Source of the DNA: Desulfobacula sp.
GTDB taxonomy: Bacteria; Desulfobacterota; Desulfobacteria; Desulfobacterales; Desulfobacteraceae
Direction: 5' to 3'
Assembly: GCA_018702715.1 (NCBI GenBank)
Contig: JABIYQ010000542.1
Location: forward strand, 1-25,961
Length of the DNA stretch: 25,961 nt
Shown here: positions 14,142-21,394 of the stretch, in pieces
Numbering within the stretch: the first letter of the stretch is position 1
Layout of the letters: every line of letters begins with the position of its first letter
The notes under the pieces: generated by a model
The model's input: the letters and a program-made list of their open reading frames with translations, nothing else
The model's database searches: none
Told to the model about the DNA's origin: nothing
Translations under genes and position numbers: made by a program

Positions 14142-15170
14142 TTAAATCCATTCAACATCATGCGAAGCAAATCTTAGGATGACCTTTTTGCCCGGGTAAA
14201 GATCAAGCCGGCTGATCTTTTCGGGGTAAAGCTTTAATATTAAGGAAAGATCGTGAATAGAGATTGTCGCCATGATGGTTTTGTTCTTTTTTTCTAAAAG
14301 CATGGAAGATATATGGCCGGACAATTGATTGAGCTTGTCACTGCCTGGTTTTTTTTCAAGGTCAATGGAAATATTTTTTTTTCTTATAATAGCTGCACAT
14401 GAAGTTTGTGCAGGCATATTCAGCTGAATGATCTGTCCATCCCCAAGTTTTTTTATAAGGTTTTTTTTATCTGATTTTTCAAAAGGACCTGTGATAATGT
14501 TTTCCATGCCTGTTGAAAATATATTTCCTTTAAATATAGAAAGCTGCTGGTCGCTTATGGAATACAGCCATTGCAGATCATGGCTTGCAATAACCAGTGT
14601 CGTTCCCAAATTTTTTCTTGCGTTTAAGGATGCCTGGCGGATCAGACCGGCGCTTTCAATGTCAACACTTGCAATGGGTTCATCCAGTAGTAAAACTTCA
14701 GGCTTTAAGATAAGTCTGGCTGCCATGGCAACCCTCTGGGCCTCACCACCTGATAATTCGTTCCAAAATCGTGTGGCAAAATGTTGATAATCGAGCCCAA
14801 CGTTTAAAAGCGCTTTTCTTACCTTCTTTTCAAGATCCTTTTTTTCTTTTCTTATTCTTAACCCAAAGGCAATATTTTCAAAAACAGTTCTTTTTAACAG
14901 ATAGGGCTTCTGGGTCAGAAGGGTTATTTTGGATCGGATGGATGGTGAAAAAGGTAATTCCAAGCGCCCTTTATAAAATATTTGGCCCATACTTGGCTTC
15001 TGAGCAAAGGCCAATAGTTTTAAAAGAGTACTTTTCCCGCTGCCATTGGGTCCAATAAGACCTGTGATGGATCCTTTCTCGATTTTAAGGTCATCAATAC
15101 CCAAAACTTTTGTGTTTCCATAATAATGTTGAATATTTTTTAAATGGTATGCAGAGATTTCTTTTGTCAT
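14142..15170 (-). CDS. tupC: Tungstate/molybdate ABC transporter ATPase
   Basis: A 342-residue ABC ATPase that powers oxyanion import by TupB. Walker A is GPNGSGKST (40-48), the Q-loop Gln is Q87, the signature LSGGE spans 139-143, Walker B LLLDEP 160-165, and the switch His is H197. The region after about 230 is an added C-terminal domain that resembles the TOBE oxyanion-binding domain of ModC/WtpC-type ATPases (about 285-342). The start overlaps the permease stop by 4 bp. Specificity for tungstate rather than molybdate rests on the neighbouring TupA-type binding protein. Confidence 0.92.
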   Translation of the reverse strand: MTKEISAYHLKNIQHYYGNTKVLGIDDLKIEKGSITGLIGPNGSGKSTLLKLLAFAQKPSMGQIFYKGRLELPFSPSIRSKITLLTQKPYLLKRTVFENIAFGLRIRKEKKDLEKKVRKALLNVGLDYQHFATRFWNELSGGEAQRVAMAARLILKPEVLLLDEPIASVDIESAGLIRQASLNARKNLGTTLVIASHDLQWLYSISDQQLSIFKGNIFSTGMENIITGPFEKSDKKNLIKKLGDGQIIQLNMPAQTSCAAIIRKKNISIDLEKKPGSDKLNQLSGHISSMLLEKKNKTIMATISIHDLSLILKLYPEKISRLDLYPGKKVILRFASHDVEWI

Positions 15171-15853
15171 TGTTTCCTTAAAAAAGACAGGGATAGATTC
15201 ACAATAAATGCTATCAGTATCAGAACAAGGCCCAGGGCAATACCATCGGCAAACTGGCCCTTGTTTGTTTCAAGGGCAATGGCAGTTGTTATCGTTCGGG
15301 TGTGGTACTTGATATTACCACCGACCATCATGGATATACCGACTTCGGTTAACACCCTGCCATAAGCTGTGACCGCTGCTGCAAGGATGCCATACCTGAC
15401 CTCCCAAAGACAGGTGGCAATGATATGTCTTCTGCCGGCACCCAGGGAAACGAGGGTGAGCTTAAGGTCCTGGTCTATGTTCTCTATGGTTGTGGCGGTA
15501 ATGGCTGTGACAATTGGGAAGGCAAGAATGGTCTGGCCGATGGCAATCCCTGTCAACGTAAAAAGCAGGCCCAGTTCTCCTAAAGGCCCTTGTCGTGAAA
15601 TAAAGGCATAAACGGCCAGACCGATGAAAACCGTTGGGAGAGCAAGCATGGTATCAAGAATCGTTCTTAAATGTTTTTTCCCTTTAAAGTCAAAATATCC
15701 AAGAAGAAAACCGCAAGGCAGACCGGCTCCAATGCTTAAAAGCATTGAGCCGGTTGATACTTTTAATGTTGCCCAGACAGCAGTCCATGTTGCATGATCA
15801 CCTCCTATCAGAAGCTCGATGGCTTTGATAAAACCTGCAACAATAAAATCCAT
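15167..15853 (-). CDS. tupB: Tungstate ABC transporter permease
   Basis: A 228-residue inner-membrane protein with about five or six hydrophobic segments and the binding-protein-dependent permease signature in the second half (around SLGAGRRHIIATCLWEVRYGI), the EAA-type loop that contacts the ATPase. This arrangement is typical of TupB/WtpB-like permeases. It starts 12 nt after tupA and overlaps tupC by 4 bp, so all three subunits are one unit. Confidence 0.93.
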   Translation of the reverse strand: MDFIVAGFIKAIELLIGGDHATWTAVWATLKVSTGSMLLSIGAGLPCGFLLGYFDFKGKKHLRTILDTMLALPTVFIGLAVYAFISRQGPLGELGLLFTLTGIAIGQTILAFPIVTAITATTIENIDQDLKLTLVSLGAGRRHIIATCLWEVRYGILAAAVTAYGRVLTEVGISMMVGGNIKYHTRTITTAIALETNKGQFADGIALGLVLILIAFIVNLSLSFLRKQ

Positions 15854-15865
15854 AAATTCCTTTTG

Positions 15866-16708
15866 CTATTTTGCGTTTGGTATAAAAAGCTTTTGCTCAA
15901 GCAGTCTGAAGTTTTTTATCAGGTTTTGGGCATTTTGTGAAGCCATCCAGTCTGAGAATGTTAGTGCTAAATCATATTTGGCGTTGGCGCAGTTTTGGGG
16001 ATCAAGGGTTAAGACACTATATTGGTTCAAAAGGATGCCGTCCCCTTCAACCAGAATCTTTAAGGGTGCATTGCCGCCTTTTTGAGATTGATACTTAATG
16101 TAGGTGCCCCTGTCTGTCATTGTGTACCCATTTCTTTCCTGTGCAACATTAATGGTGGAAAGCATTCCCTGTCCTGTCTGGATATACCATTTTTCTTTGT
16201 CCGGTAATGAAATGCCGGCATTTTTCCATAAAAGCTTTTCTTTTTTATTGGTGCCGGAATCATCCCCCCGGCTCATGAACACGGCCAGTTTGCTTTTAAT
16301 CGCGGTTAAGGCATCGGATATGCTTTTGCCTTTTATGCCGGCCGGATCATTTTGGGGTCCTATTATAACAAAATCATTGTACATGACTTCTCGTCTGTCT
16401 TTTCCATATCCTGCGGCAATGTATTTCTTTTCTGCAGGAGGAGCATGAACCAGCAGAACGTCAACATCACAGTTCTGACCCAGTTTTAAAGCCTTGCCCG
16501 TTCCTGTGGCCGTCCATTTCATGGTAATGCCGGTTTCTTTTTCAAAATGCGGGATGAGATAATCCAAAAGGCCTGTGTTATCCGTACTGGTTGTGGTTGC
16601 CATCATCAAGCCTTTGGTTTGGGCCCGGGCATTGATGGTTAGACCGATGGTAATGATCATTGTAAATATAAGTGCTAAAATACAAGTAAAAACGTTTGAT
16701 CTGTACAT
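15866..16708 (-). CDS. tupA: Tungstate-binding periplasmic protein
   Basis: Solute-binding protein of the TupABC importer, 280 residues. A signal peptide (about 1-29) has a basic start, a long hydrophobic core and a likely cleavage site after A-R-A. The mature protein opens with the TupA motif ATTTSTDNTGLLDYL (37-51), whose Thr/Ser residues bind the oxyanion. RGDDSGT in the centre is also typical. I start at ATG 16708 because GGAG lies about 8 nt upstream; a longer start at 16741 would put that site inside the gene. In sulfate reducers tungstate uptake commonly serves W-formate dehydrogenases and aldehyde oxidoreductases, which fits the nearby cofactor genes. Confidence 0.94.
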   Translation of the reverse strand: MYRSNVFTCILALIFTMIITIGLTINARAQTKGLMMATTTSTDNTGLLDYLIPHFEKETGITMKWTATGTGKALKLGQNCDVDVLLVHAPPAEKKYIAAGYGKDRREVMYNDFVIIGPQNDPAGIKGKSISDALTAIKSKLAVFMSRGDDSGTNKKEKLLWKNAGISLPDKEKWYIQTGQGMLSTINVAQERNGYTMTDRGTYIKYQSQKGGNAPLKILVEGDGILLNQYSVLTLDPQNCANAKYDLALTFSDWMASQNAQNLIKNFRLLEQKLFIPNAK

Positions 16709-16738
16709 CTTCAATTCTCCTATAAAATATTTAAGTCC

Positions 16739-16786
16739 CATTTCATGAAATGAGGTCGGAATATGTTAATATTAGATAAGAGTCAA
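16739..16786 (-). promoter_or_regulatory. tupA leader: candidate promoter and 14-bp palindrome
   Basis: CATTTCATGAAATG (16739-16752) is a perfect 14-bp palindrome lying 30 nt upstream of the tupA ATG. On the minus strand TTGACT (16786-16781) could be a -35, with a weak TATTCC-like -10 seventeen bp on. That would place the palindrome at about the transcription start, a usual repressor position. No ModE-type or TunR site was recognised, so the regulator is unknown. Confidence 0.45.
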
Positions 16787-16820
16787 TAATAAATTTTAAA
16801 ATATGAATAAAAAAGAGACA

Positions 16821-16848
16821 TACCAACCAATACCAACCAATACCAACA
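16821..16848. repeat. 10-bp tandem repeat, 2.8 copies
   Basis: TACCAACCAA occurs twice exactly (16821-16830, 16831-16840), followed by TACCAACA. It lies between tupA and the 82-residue gene, about 113 bp upstream of the tupA start. The 10-bp period is close to one helical turn, so it could bind a protein cooperatively, or it may be simple slippage. Confidence 0.8.
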
Positions 16849-16855
16849 ATAATTG

Positions 16856-17104
16856 TTATCGGTCTTTTAGGAAAAGGCTATGATATTCATCTTCTAAGAG
16901 ATGGTTTCTCAACTTGTCATTAATAAACCCGTATATTTCTTCGAGTTCCAGATCAGACAGCCTTGGGAGAAGTGATTTTAAAAAAGAGTCTTCAGAAAAT
17001 TTTTGAAGATAAAACATAATGGTTTCTTCATCTGTTTCCCGGTTAAGGCCAAAAGCGCCCATGCCTTTGTATTTTTGAATGAAATTGTGAGTATCTTTTT
17101 TCAT
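16856..17104 (-). CDS. Small hypothetical protein, 82 residues
   Basis: I do not recognise a named family. The protein is soluble-looking and helical, with charged heptad-like stretches, no signal peptide and no cysteines. It opens with a basic segment and a GMGAFGLNRETDEET motif, followed by FYLQKF, LSDLELEEIYGFINDKL and a C-terminal LEDEYHSLFLKDR. Such small cytoplasmic proteins recur in deltaproteobacteria, but I recall no function. It follows the amidohydrolase by 26 nt on the same strand, so the two may be co-expressed. Confidence 0.7.
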   Translation of the reverse strand: MKKDTHNFIQKYKGMGAFGLNRETDEETIMFYLQKFSEDSFLKSLLPRLSDLELEEIYGFINDKLRNHLLEDEYHSLFLKDR

Positions 17105-17130
17105 TTACCTGATTCCTTTATCTGGTTCCT

Positions 17131-17970
17131 TTATCCATACAATGAGCTAGCATTTTTTCCCAATATTTGTTTTTTTTGAAAGGGACTAATATTGGAGTTA
17201 TTAATATCCGCAAAATACCTGCCAGGGGTCAGTAAAGGAAAATCAGTTCCTAAAAGAACCTTTTCTATTACTCCTGCATCAACGGCAAGATCATAAATTT
17301 GTGAATCATACAAAAACGGGGACGCCGCAGTATCATACCAGAAGTTTTTTAAGATGTTTTTTGTCTCTTTTTTCATTATGTTGTAAAAAAAGATTCCCCC
17401 TCCCCAGTGTGCCAGAATGATTTTATTGGCAGGAAAGGTTTTGGCAAGTGTGTATATTTGTTCCAGGGTAATAGGCGTTTTGCCGGGATATTTGTGTCCC
17501 ACAGGTTCATTGGTGTGGATCATACAGGGAAGGTTGCCATTTTCCCTTAAGACTGTCATTACAGGCTCAAGGGATGTCAAGGCAGCTTTATCAATCCCTG
17601 AAAGATAAAATGCCAGTTCCCCTGCGCCGCTGAGGCCGGCATCAATACATCTTCTGGTTTCATTTGCTGCACCAGTCCAAAAGGCATCAAAACAGGCAAG
17701 CCCCTTAATCCGGTCAGGATATTTTTGTACAGATTCAATTATAACGTCATTGTTTTTTTTTGTAAATTCAGGGGAACGCCAGGGGAAACCACAAATAATA
17801 GAGATATCAACCTGATACTTGTCCATTGATTTTAATAATTCAACAATATTGCAGATGGCTGCTTTTGGCGAATTATAAAGAAGTTTGAATTCAGGTTCGT
17901 TGTCAAAGAATCTGGAACGATCCTGTTTGACATGTTCCGGGAAAATATGGGTATGTGTATCAATAATCAT
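17131..17970 (-). CDS. Amidohydrolase-family (amidohydrolase_2) hydrolase
   Basis: A 279-residue TIM-barrel metal-dependent hydrolase. Metal-ligand candidates are H6 and H8 (DTHTHIF), E118 (GELAF), H152 (IHTNEP), H188 (LAHWGGG) and D243 (GTDFPLL), a complete set for the COG2159-type group. Members hydrolyse or decarboxylate small cyclic or aromatic acids, but substrate cannot be told from sequence. No signal peptide is seen, so it is cytoplasmic. It is divergent from the tetrapyrrole operon across a 101-bp gap. Confidence 0.88.
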   Translation of the reverse strand: MIIDTHTHIFPEHVKQDRSRFFDNEPEFKLLYNSPKAAICNIVELLKSMDKYQVDISIICGFPWRSPEFTKKNNDVIIESVQKYPDRIKGLACFDAFWTGAANETRRCIDAGLSGAGELAFYLSGIDKAALTSLEPVMTVLRENGNLPCMIHTNEPVGHKYPGKTPITLEQIYTLAKTFPANKIILAHWGGGIFFYNIMKKETKNILKNFWYDTAASPFLYDSQIYDLAVDAGVIEKVLLGTDFPLLTPGRYFADINNSNISPFQKKQILGKNASSLYG

Positions 17971-18021
17971 ATCAATTGTCCTAAATAACCAGCTTAGTTA
18001 TTGTAAAATAGCCTATGGCAA

Positions 18022-18050
18022 TATATATAATAGTTTGTTTGTGCAAACAA
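18022..18050 (+). promoter_or_regulatory. Promoter with operator-like palindrome before precorrin-2 dehydrogenase
   Basis: TATATATAAT-type -10 sequence (18022-18031) is followed immediately by TTGTTTGTGCAAACAA (18035-18050), two perfect 7-bp arms about a TG centre. A possible -35, TTGTAA, is at 18001-18006. The palindrome would cover the transcription start, as a repressor operator does. It resembles the TTGT-N-ACAA style of redox-regulator sites in outline only; it does not match the Rex or FNR consensus. Confidence 0.45.
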
Positions 18051-18071
18051 GGTCTTAAATAAAGGGTGACA

Positions 18072-18740
18072 ATGAAATATTATCCCATATTCCTTGATAT
18101 AAAAGAAAAGGAATGTCTTATTGTGGGCGCAGGTCCGGTTGGTATTAGAAAGGCTGTAACACTTGAAAAATGTGGTGCAAAGGTAAAAATCATCAGTGAT
18201 CGGTTTTCAGCCGGGCCAGATGATTTACAAAAAACAGCCATTTGTTTTGTGCGGAAAAAATATGAAAAAAAAGATGTGAAGGGGATGTTTCTTGTTTTTG
18301 CCGCCACCAATAATTGGCAATTAAACCAGCAGATCAAAAAAGATGCATCAGAATTGGATATCCTTTGTAACATCGCGGATGCTCCAGACAATAGTGATTT
18401 TTTGCTCCCTTCAATAGTGGAAAAGGGTAACCTTATTATGGCCGTTTCAACATCTGGATCAAGTCCGGCAATGGCAAAGAAAATCAGGCAGGACCTTGAG
18501 TGTCAGTTTGGGACGGAGTATGCAAAATTGTTACAGCTCATGGAGAATATACGCAAACGGTTTTTGTCGTCAGAGAATAACCCGGATGAAAACAAAGTAA
18601 TCTTTTATACCCTGATTGAGAAGGGTCTTCTTGAGTTGATCAAAACAAATGATGAAATAAAAATTAACGCTGTCTTGCGTGAAGTTCTTGGAAAAGGATT
18701 TATATATCAAGATCTTGTTTCTTTAAGGAGTGATGAATGA
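18072..18740 (+). CDS. Precorrin-2 dehydrogenase / sirohydrochlorin ferrochelatase-like
   Basis: A 222-residue protein of the Met8p/CysG N-terminal type that oxidises precorrin-2 to sirohydrochlorin with NAD+, on the route to siroheme (cofactor of sulfite reductases) and to heme by the siroheme pathway. The Rossmann motif is GAGPVGIRKA (19-28). The conserved catalytic-type Asp is D103 in CNIADAP, and SDFLLPSIVEKGNLIMAVSTSGSSP (108-132) is characteristic. I start at ATG 18072, with AAAGGG just upstream; a GTG two codons earlier is possible. Its stop overlaps the next gene by 4 bp. Confidence 0.93.
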   Translation: MKYYPIFLDIKEKECLIVGAGPVGIRKAVTLEKCGAKVKIISDRFSAGPDDLQKTAICFVRKKYEKKDVKGMFLVFAATNNWQLNQQIKKDASELDILCNIADAPDNSDFLLPSIVEKGNLIMAVSTSGSSPAMAKKIRQDLECQFGTEYAKLLQLMENIRKRFLSSENNPDENKVIFYTLIEKGLLELIKTNDEIKINAVLREVLGKGFIYQDLVSLRSDE

Positions 18741-19570
18741 GTCTTCAAACTGCCCAAATGTTGCTGCAGATAACAAGCGTGCTGTATTTTATCAGCATGG
18801 CTGGTTATATATCATATTTATTTAATCAAAAAAAAATCTATCAGAAAACAGCTCTTGGTTTTATTTCAACAGCCATTGCAGTTCATTTTATCAGTATGAT
18901 GATTTATGCGATTTCAACAGGGCATGTGCCCATACAGAATTTATCCCAGAGTTTATCGGTTGCCGCATTTTTTCTGGGATGTATGTTTTTATTTTTTCAG
19001 TACAAATTTGATCTGAGAATTCTAGGGGTATTTGCCTCAATATTGTTATTCGCCATTATGCTGGCAGTGTTGATGATTCCGGATGCACCGGTTGAGAAAA
19101 ATGCCATATTAAAAGGGTTCTGGTTTTATGCCCATATTATCTTGGTGTTTGCTGGAGAGGCGGCTCTTGCCCTGGCATGCGGTACAGGAATTTTATACCT
19201 GTTGCAGGAAAAAGGGATTAAGACTAAAAGTCCGGGCTTCTTTTATAAAAGGTTGCCATCCTTGGATCTTCTGGATAATGTGGGCTATACTTCTATAACA
19301 ATAGGATTTGCCCTTCTTAGCATAGGGCTTGTGACAGGGTTTATATATGCAAAAACCGTATGGGGAAGATTCTGGAGCTGGGATCCAAAAGAAATTTTCT
19401 CTGTGGGAAGCTGGTTGGTATATGCAGCCTTACTGCATCTACGTCTTTATTCGGGATGGCGTGGCAGGAAATCAGCTATAATGACAATTATTGGTTTTTT
19501 AATCATCATATTTGCATTTCTTGGAGTCAACATGCTGCTGGGCGGACATCACCAGGCCTTTACAAAATAA
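18737..19570 (+). CDS. CcsA/HemX-like cytochrome c assembly membrane protein
   Basis: A 277-residue inner-membrane protein with about eight hydrophobic helices and the tryptophan-rich heme-handling motif WGRFWSWDPKE (209-219) of the CcsA/CcmC/CcmF superfamily. A late HH in GGHHQAF resembles a heme-ligand position. Proteins of this size next to hemA are often called HemX; related CcsA proteins deliver heme for c-type cytochrome maturation. Which of these it does cannot be settled here, as no CcsB/Ccs1 partner is in the window. Its start overlaps the dehydrogenase stop by 4 bp, and hemA follows after 26 nt. Confidence 0.88.
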   Translation: MSLQTAQMLLQITSVLYFISMAGYISYLFNQKKIYQKTALGFISTAIAVHFISMMIYAISTGHVPIQNLSQSLSVAAFFLGCMFLFFQYKFDLRILGVFASILLFAIMLAVLMIPDAPVEKNAILKGFWFYAHIILVFAGEAALALACGTGILYLLQEKGIKTKSPGFFYKRLPSLDLLDNVGYTSITIGFALLSIGLVTGFIYAKTVWGRFWSWDPKEIFSVGSWLVYAALLHLRLYSGWRGRKSAIMTIIGFLIIIFAFLGVNMLLGGHHQAFTK

Positions 19571-19595
19571 AGAAAGAACAAAATAAAGAAAGAAC
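19564..19595. repeat. 16-bp perfect tandem duplication before hemA
   Basis: AAAATAAAGAAAGAAC occurs twice head to tail (19564-19579, 19580-19595), ending one base before the hemA ATG. The first copy contains the TAA stop of the upstream gene. Both contain the weak ribosome-binding-like AAAGAAAG, so the duplication doubles the hemA leader. Confidence 0.9.
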
Positions 19596-19596
19596 A

Positions 19597-20874
19597 ATGT
19601 CAAAAATTATATTAATCGGCCTGAATCATAAAACCGCACCTGTCGACCTCAGGGAAAAATTATCTTTTTCCAATGAAGAGACAATAGCGGCACTTGAAAT
19701 ATTAAAACAGGACAAAGAAATTAAAGAAAGCCTTATCTTTTCAACCTGTAACAGGACAGAAGTTTTATATATCCCTGCAACCGGTAACAAGGTTGATAAA
19801 ATAATTGAGTTTATTTCACACCAAAAAAAAATTGATATTTCTGAGTTTAAAAGTTCTTTATATATTTATAAGGAAGATGAAGCGATCCTGCATTTGTTTA
19901 AGGTTGCATCAAGCCTTGATTCAATGGTGGTGGGCGAACCCCAGATTTTGGGTCAAGTCAAACAGGCCTATCGGACAGCAGTTTCAAACAATGCCTCAGG
20001 CGTTTTACTAAATCGATTGATGCATAAAACTTTTAATATTGCTAAAAAAGTCAGAAAAGAAACAGGAATAGGGGATAACGCAGTATCCATAAGCTATGCT
20101 GCCATTGAACTTGCCAATAAAATTTTTTCAGACTTGTCCCAAAGAAGTGTTATGCTGCTGGGTGCCGGGGAGATGGCGGAACTGGCAGTGGAGCATTTGT
20201 TATCAAACAATGTAAAGCAAATTATTGTCGCCAATCGAACCTTTAAAAAGGCAGTGGCTCTTGCCGATAAATTCAATGGGCAGGCTGTCAAATTTGAAGA
20301 AAGAGAAGAGGCATTAAAGGATGTTGATATAATTATCAGTTCAACCGGTGCAACAGATTATGTTTTGACCCAGACCCAGGTCAAACAGGCAATGAAAAAA
20401 CGGCATCATAATACACTTTTTTTTATTGATATTGCCGTTCCAAGGGACATCGATCCCAAAATAAACACGATTTCCAATGCCTATCTTTATGATATCGATG
20501 ATTTGAAAAATATTGTGGAATCCAATATTGAGCAGCGTGGAAAAGAAACGGTAAAGGCTGAGAGATACATTGAAGAAGCAGTGGTAAAATTTCGTAATTG
20601 GCTGGAAAGCCTTGCCATAGTACCGACAATTAAGGCTTTGAACGATAAAATATCTACTATAATTGACATTGAATGTAAAAAAACCCTTTCAAATCTGAGA
20701 CACCTTTCTCAAGAAGATATCGATGCGATCAAACGCATGACCCAAGCTATTGCAACCAGAACAATTCATGACCCCATTCTTTTTTTGCGCAATACAGGTG
20801 ACCACAGGGATGATTCACTTTATCTCAATGTCACACATCAATTATTTAATATCGACCCGCACGAGGAAGAATAG
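19597..20874 (+). CDS. hemA: Glutamyl-tRNA reductase
   Basis: NADPH-dependent enzyme that reduces glutamyl-tRNA to glutamate-1-semialdehyde, the committed step of C5 tetrapyrrole synthesis. The 425 residues have the expected order: GLNHKTAPVDLREKL (8-22), the nucleophile C51 in STCNRTE, SLDSMVVGEPQILGQVK, an NADPH-binding LLGAGEMAELA, and a C-terminal dimerisation helix. The frame is open upstream to 19360, inside the previous gene, but ATG 19597 gives the normal N-terminus MSKIILIGLNHKT. Clustering with precorrin-2 dehydrogenase and a HemX-like protein makes a siroheme/heme supply operon. Confidence 0.97.
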   Translation: MSKIILIGLNHKTAPVDLREKLSFSNEETIAALEILKQDKEIKESLIFSTCNRTEVLYIPATGNKVDKIIEFISHQKKIDISEFKSSLYIYKEDEAILHLFKVASSLDSMVVGEPQILGQVKQAYRTAVSNNASGVLLNRLMHKTFNIAKKVRKETGIGDNAVSISYAAIELANKIFSDLSQRSVMLLGAGEMAELAVEHLLSNNVKQIIVANRTFKKAVALADKFNGQAVKFEEREEALKDVDIIISSTGATDYVLTQTQVKQAMKKRHHNTLFFIDIAVPRDIDPKINTISNAYLYDIDDLKNIVESNIEQRGKETVKAERYIEEAVVKFRNWLESLAIVPTIKALNDKISTIIDIECKKTLSNLRHLSQEDIDAIKRMTQAIATRTIHDPILFLRNTGDHRDDSLYLNVTHQLFNIDPHEEE

Positions 20875-20940
20875 CCTAAAGTAACGCAAAAAAAAATGAG
20901 CAGCACCTTAAAATATGGTGGAAATTTTGCCATTTAATTC

Positions 20941-20968
20941 TTTACATTTTTTTTAATTTTAGTATAAT
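20941..20968 (+). promoter_or_regulatory. Sigma-70-type promoter for dksA
   Basis: TTTACA (20941-20946) and a perfect TATAAT (20963-20968) are 16 bp apart, in an A/T-rich gap. The expected start near 20975 leaves a leader of about 40 nt before the dksA ATG. It separates dksA and the following genes from the hemA operon. Confidence 0.65.
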
Positions 20969-21013
20969 ATCTTTTTTGGATGTTCGTGTAATTTAAGATA
21001 AAGGGCAAATACA

Positions 21014-21376
21014 ATGAAAAAAAAAGATTTGGAATTTTTTAGAAATCTTTTGAAGGATAGGCTTAAAGAGCTCCTTTCCCATGCTGACAGCACTGTAACC
21101 GGTATGACCAAACCAAAAGAAAATTTTGCCGATCCAACAGACAGGGCATCCCATGAAGCCGAGAGAAGTTTTGAACTTCGTATCAGAGATCGTGAGCATA
21201 AATTGATCAAGAAAATAAAAAAAGCACTTGTACGTATCGAAAATGAGACATTTGGAATTTGCGAGTCTTGTGAAGAAGATATCTCTCTTGAAAGGATTAA
21301 AGCAAGACCTGTTACCACCCAATGCATTGATTGTAAAACCCATGAAGAGGATCTGGAGAAGGCTCTCGGGATTTAG
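21014..21376 (+). CDS. dksA: DksA/TraR-family RNA polymerase regulator
   Basis: A 120-residue secondary-channel regulator that, in E. coli, works with ppGpp at rRNA and amino-acid promoters. A coiled coil (about 5-75) carries at its tip DPTDRA (40-45), matching the DxxDxA tip residues essential for DksA activity. A C4 zinc finger follows (C83, C86, C104, C107). It is shorter than E. coli DksA (151) but in the range of compact homologues. RBS-like AAAGGG lies 8 nt before the ATG. It is followed 18 nt later, in the same reading frame, by the PHP-RNase III gene, so rRNA transcription control and rRNA processing may be linked in one operon. Confidence 0.93.
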   Translation: MKKKDLEFFRNLLKDRLKELLSHADSTVTGMTKPKENFADPTDRASHEAERSFELRIRDREHKLIKKIKKALVRIENETFGICESCEEDISLERIKARPVTTQCIDCKTHEEDLEKALGI

Positions 21377-21394
21377 CCTGCACAAGATAGTTCA

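Noticed and set aside
14428..14787. A 119-codon plus-strand open frame opposite tupC.
   Set aside because: It is antisense to conserved ABC ATPase motifs and has no recognisable domain.
19821..19832. Run of nine A in hemA as a slippage site.
   Set aside because: A-runs of this size are common in this AT-rich sequence and the frame is intact; its position at an ordinary part of the protein has no special meaning.
20959..21385. Two long minus-strand open frames opposite dksA (122 and 130 codons).
   Set aside because: dksA has a promoter, RBS and conserved motifs; the antisense frames are by-products of its codon use.
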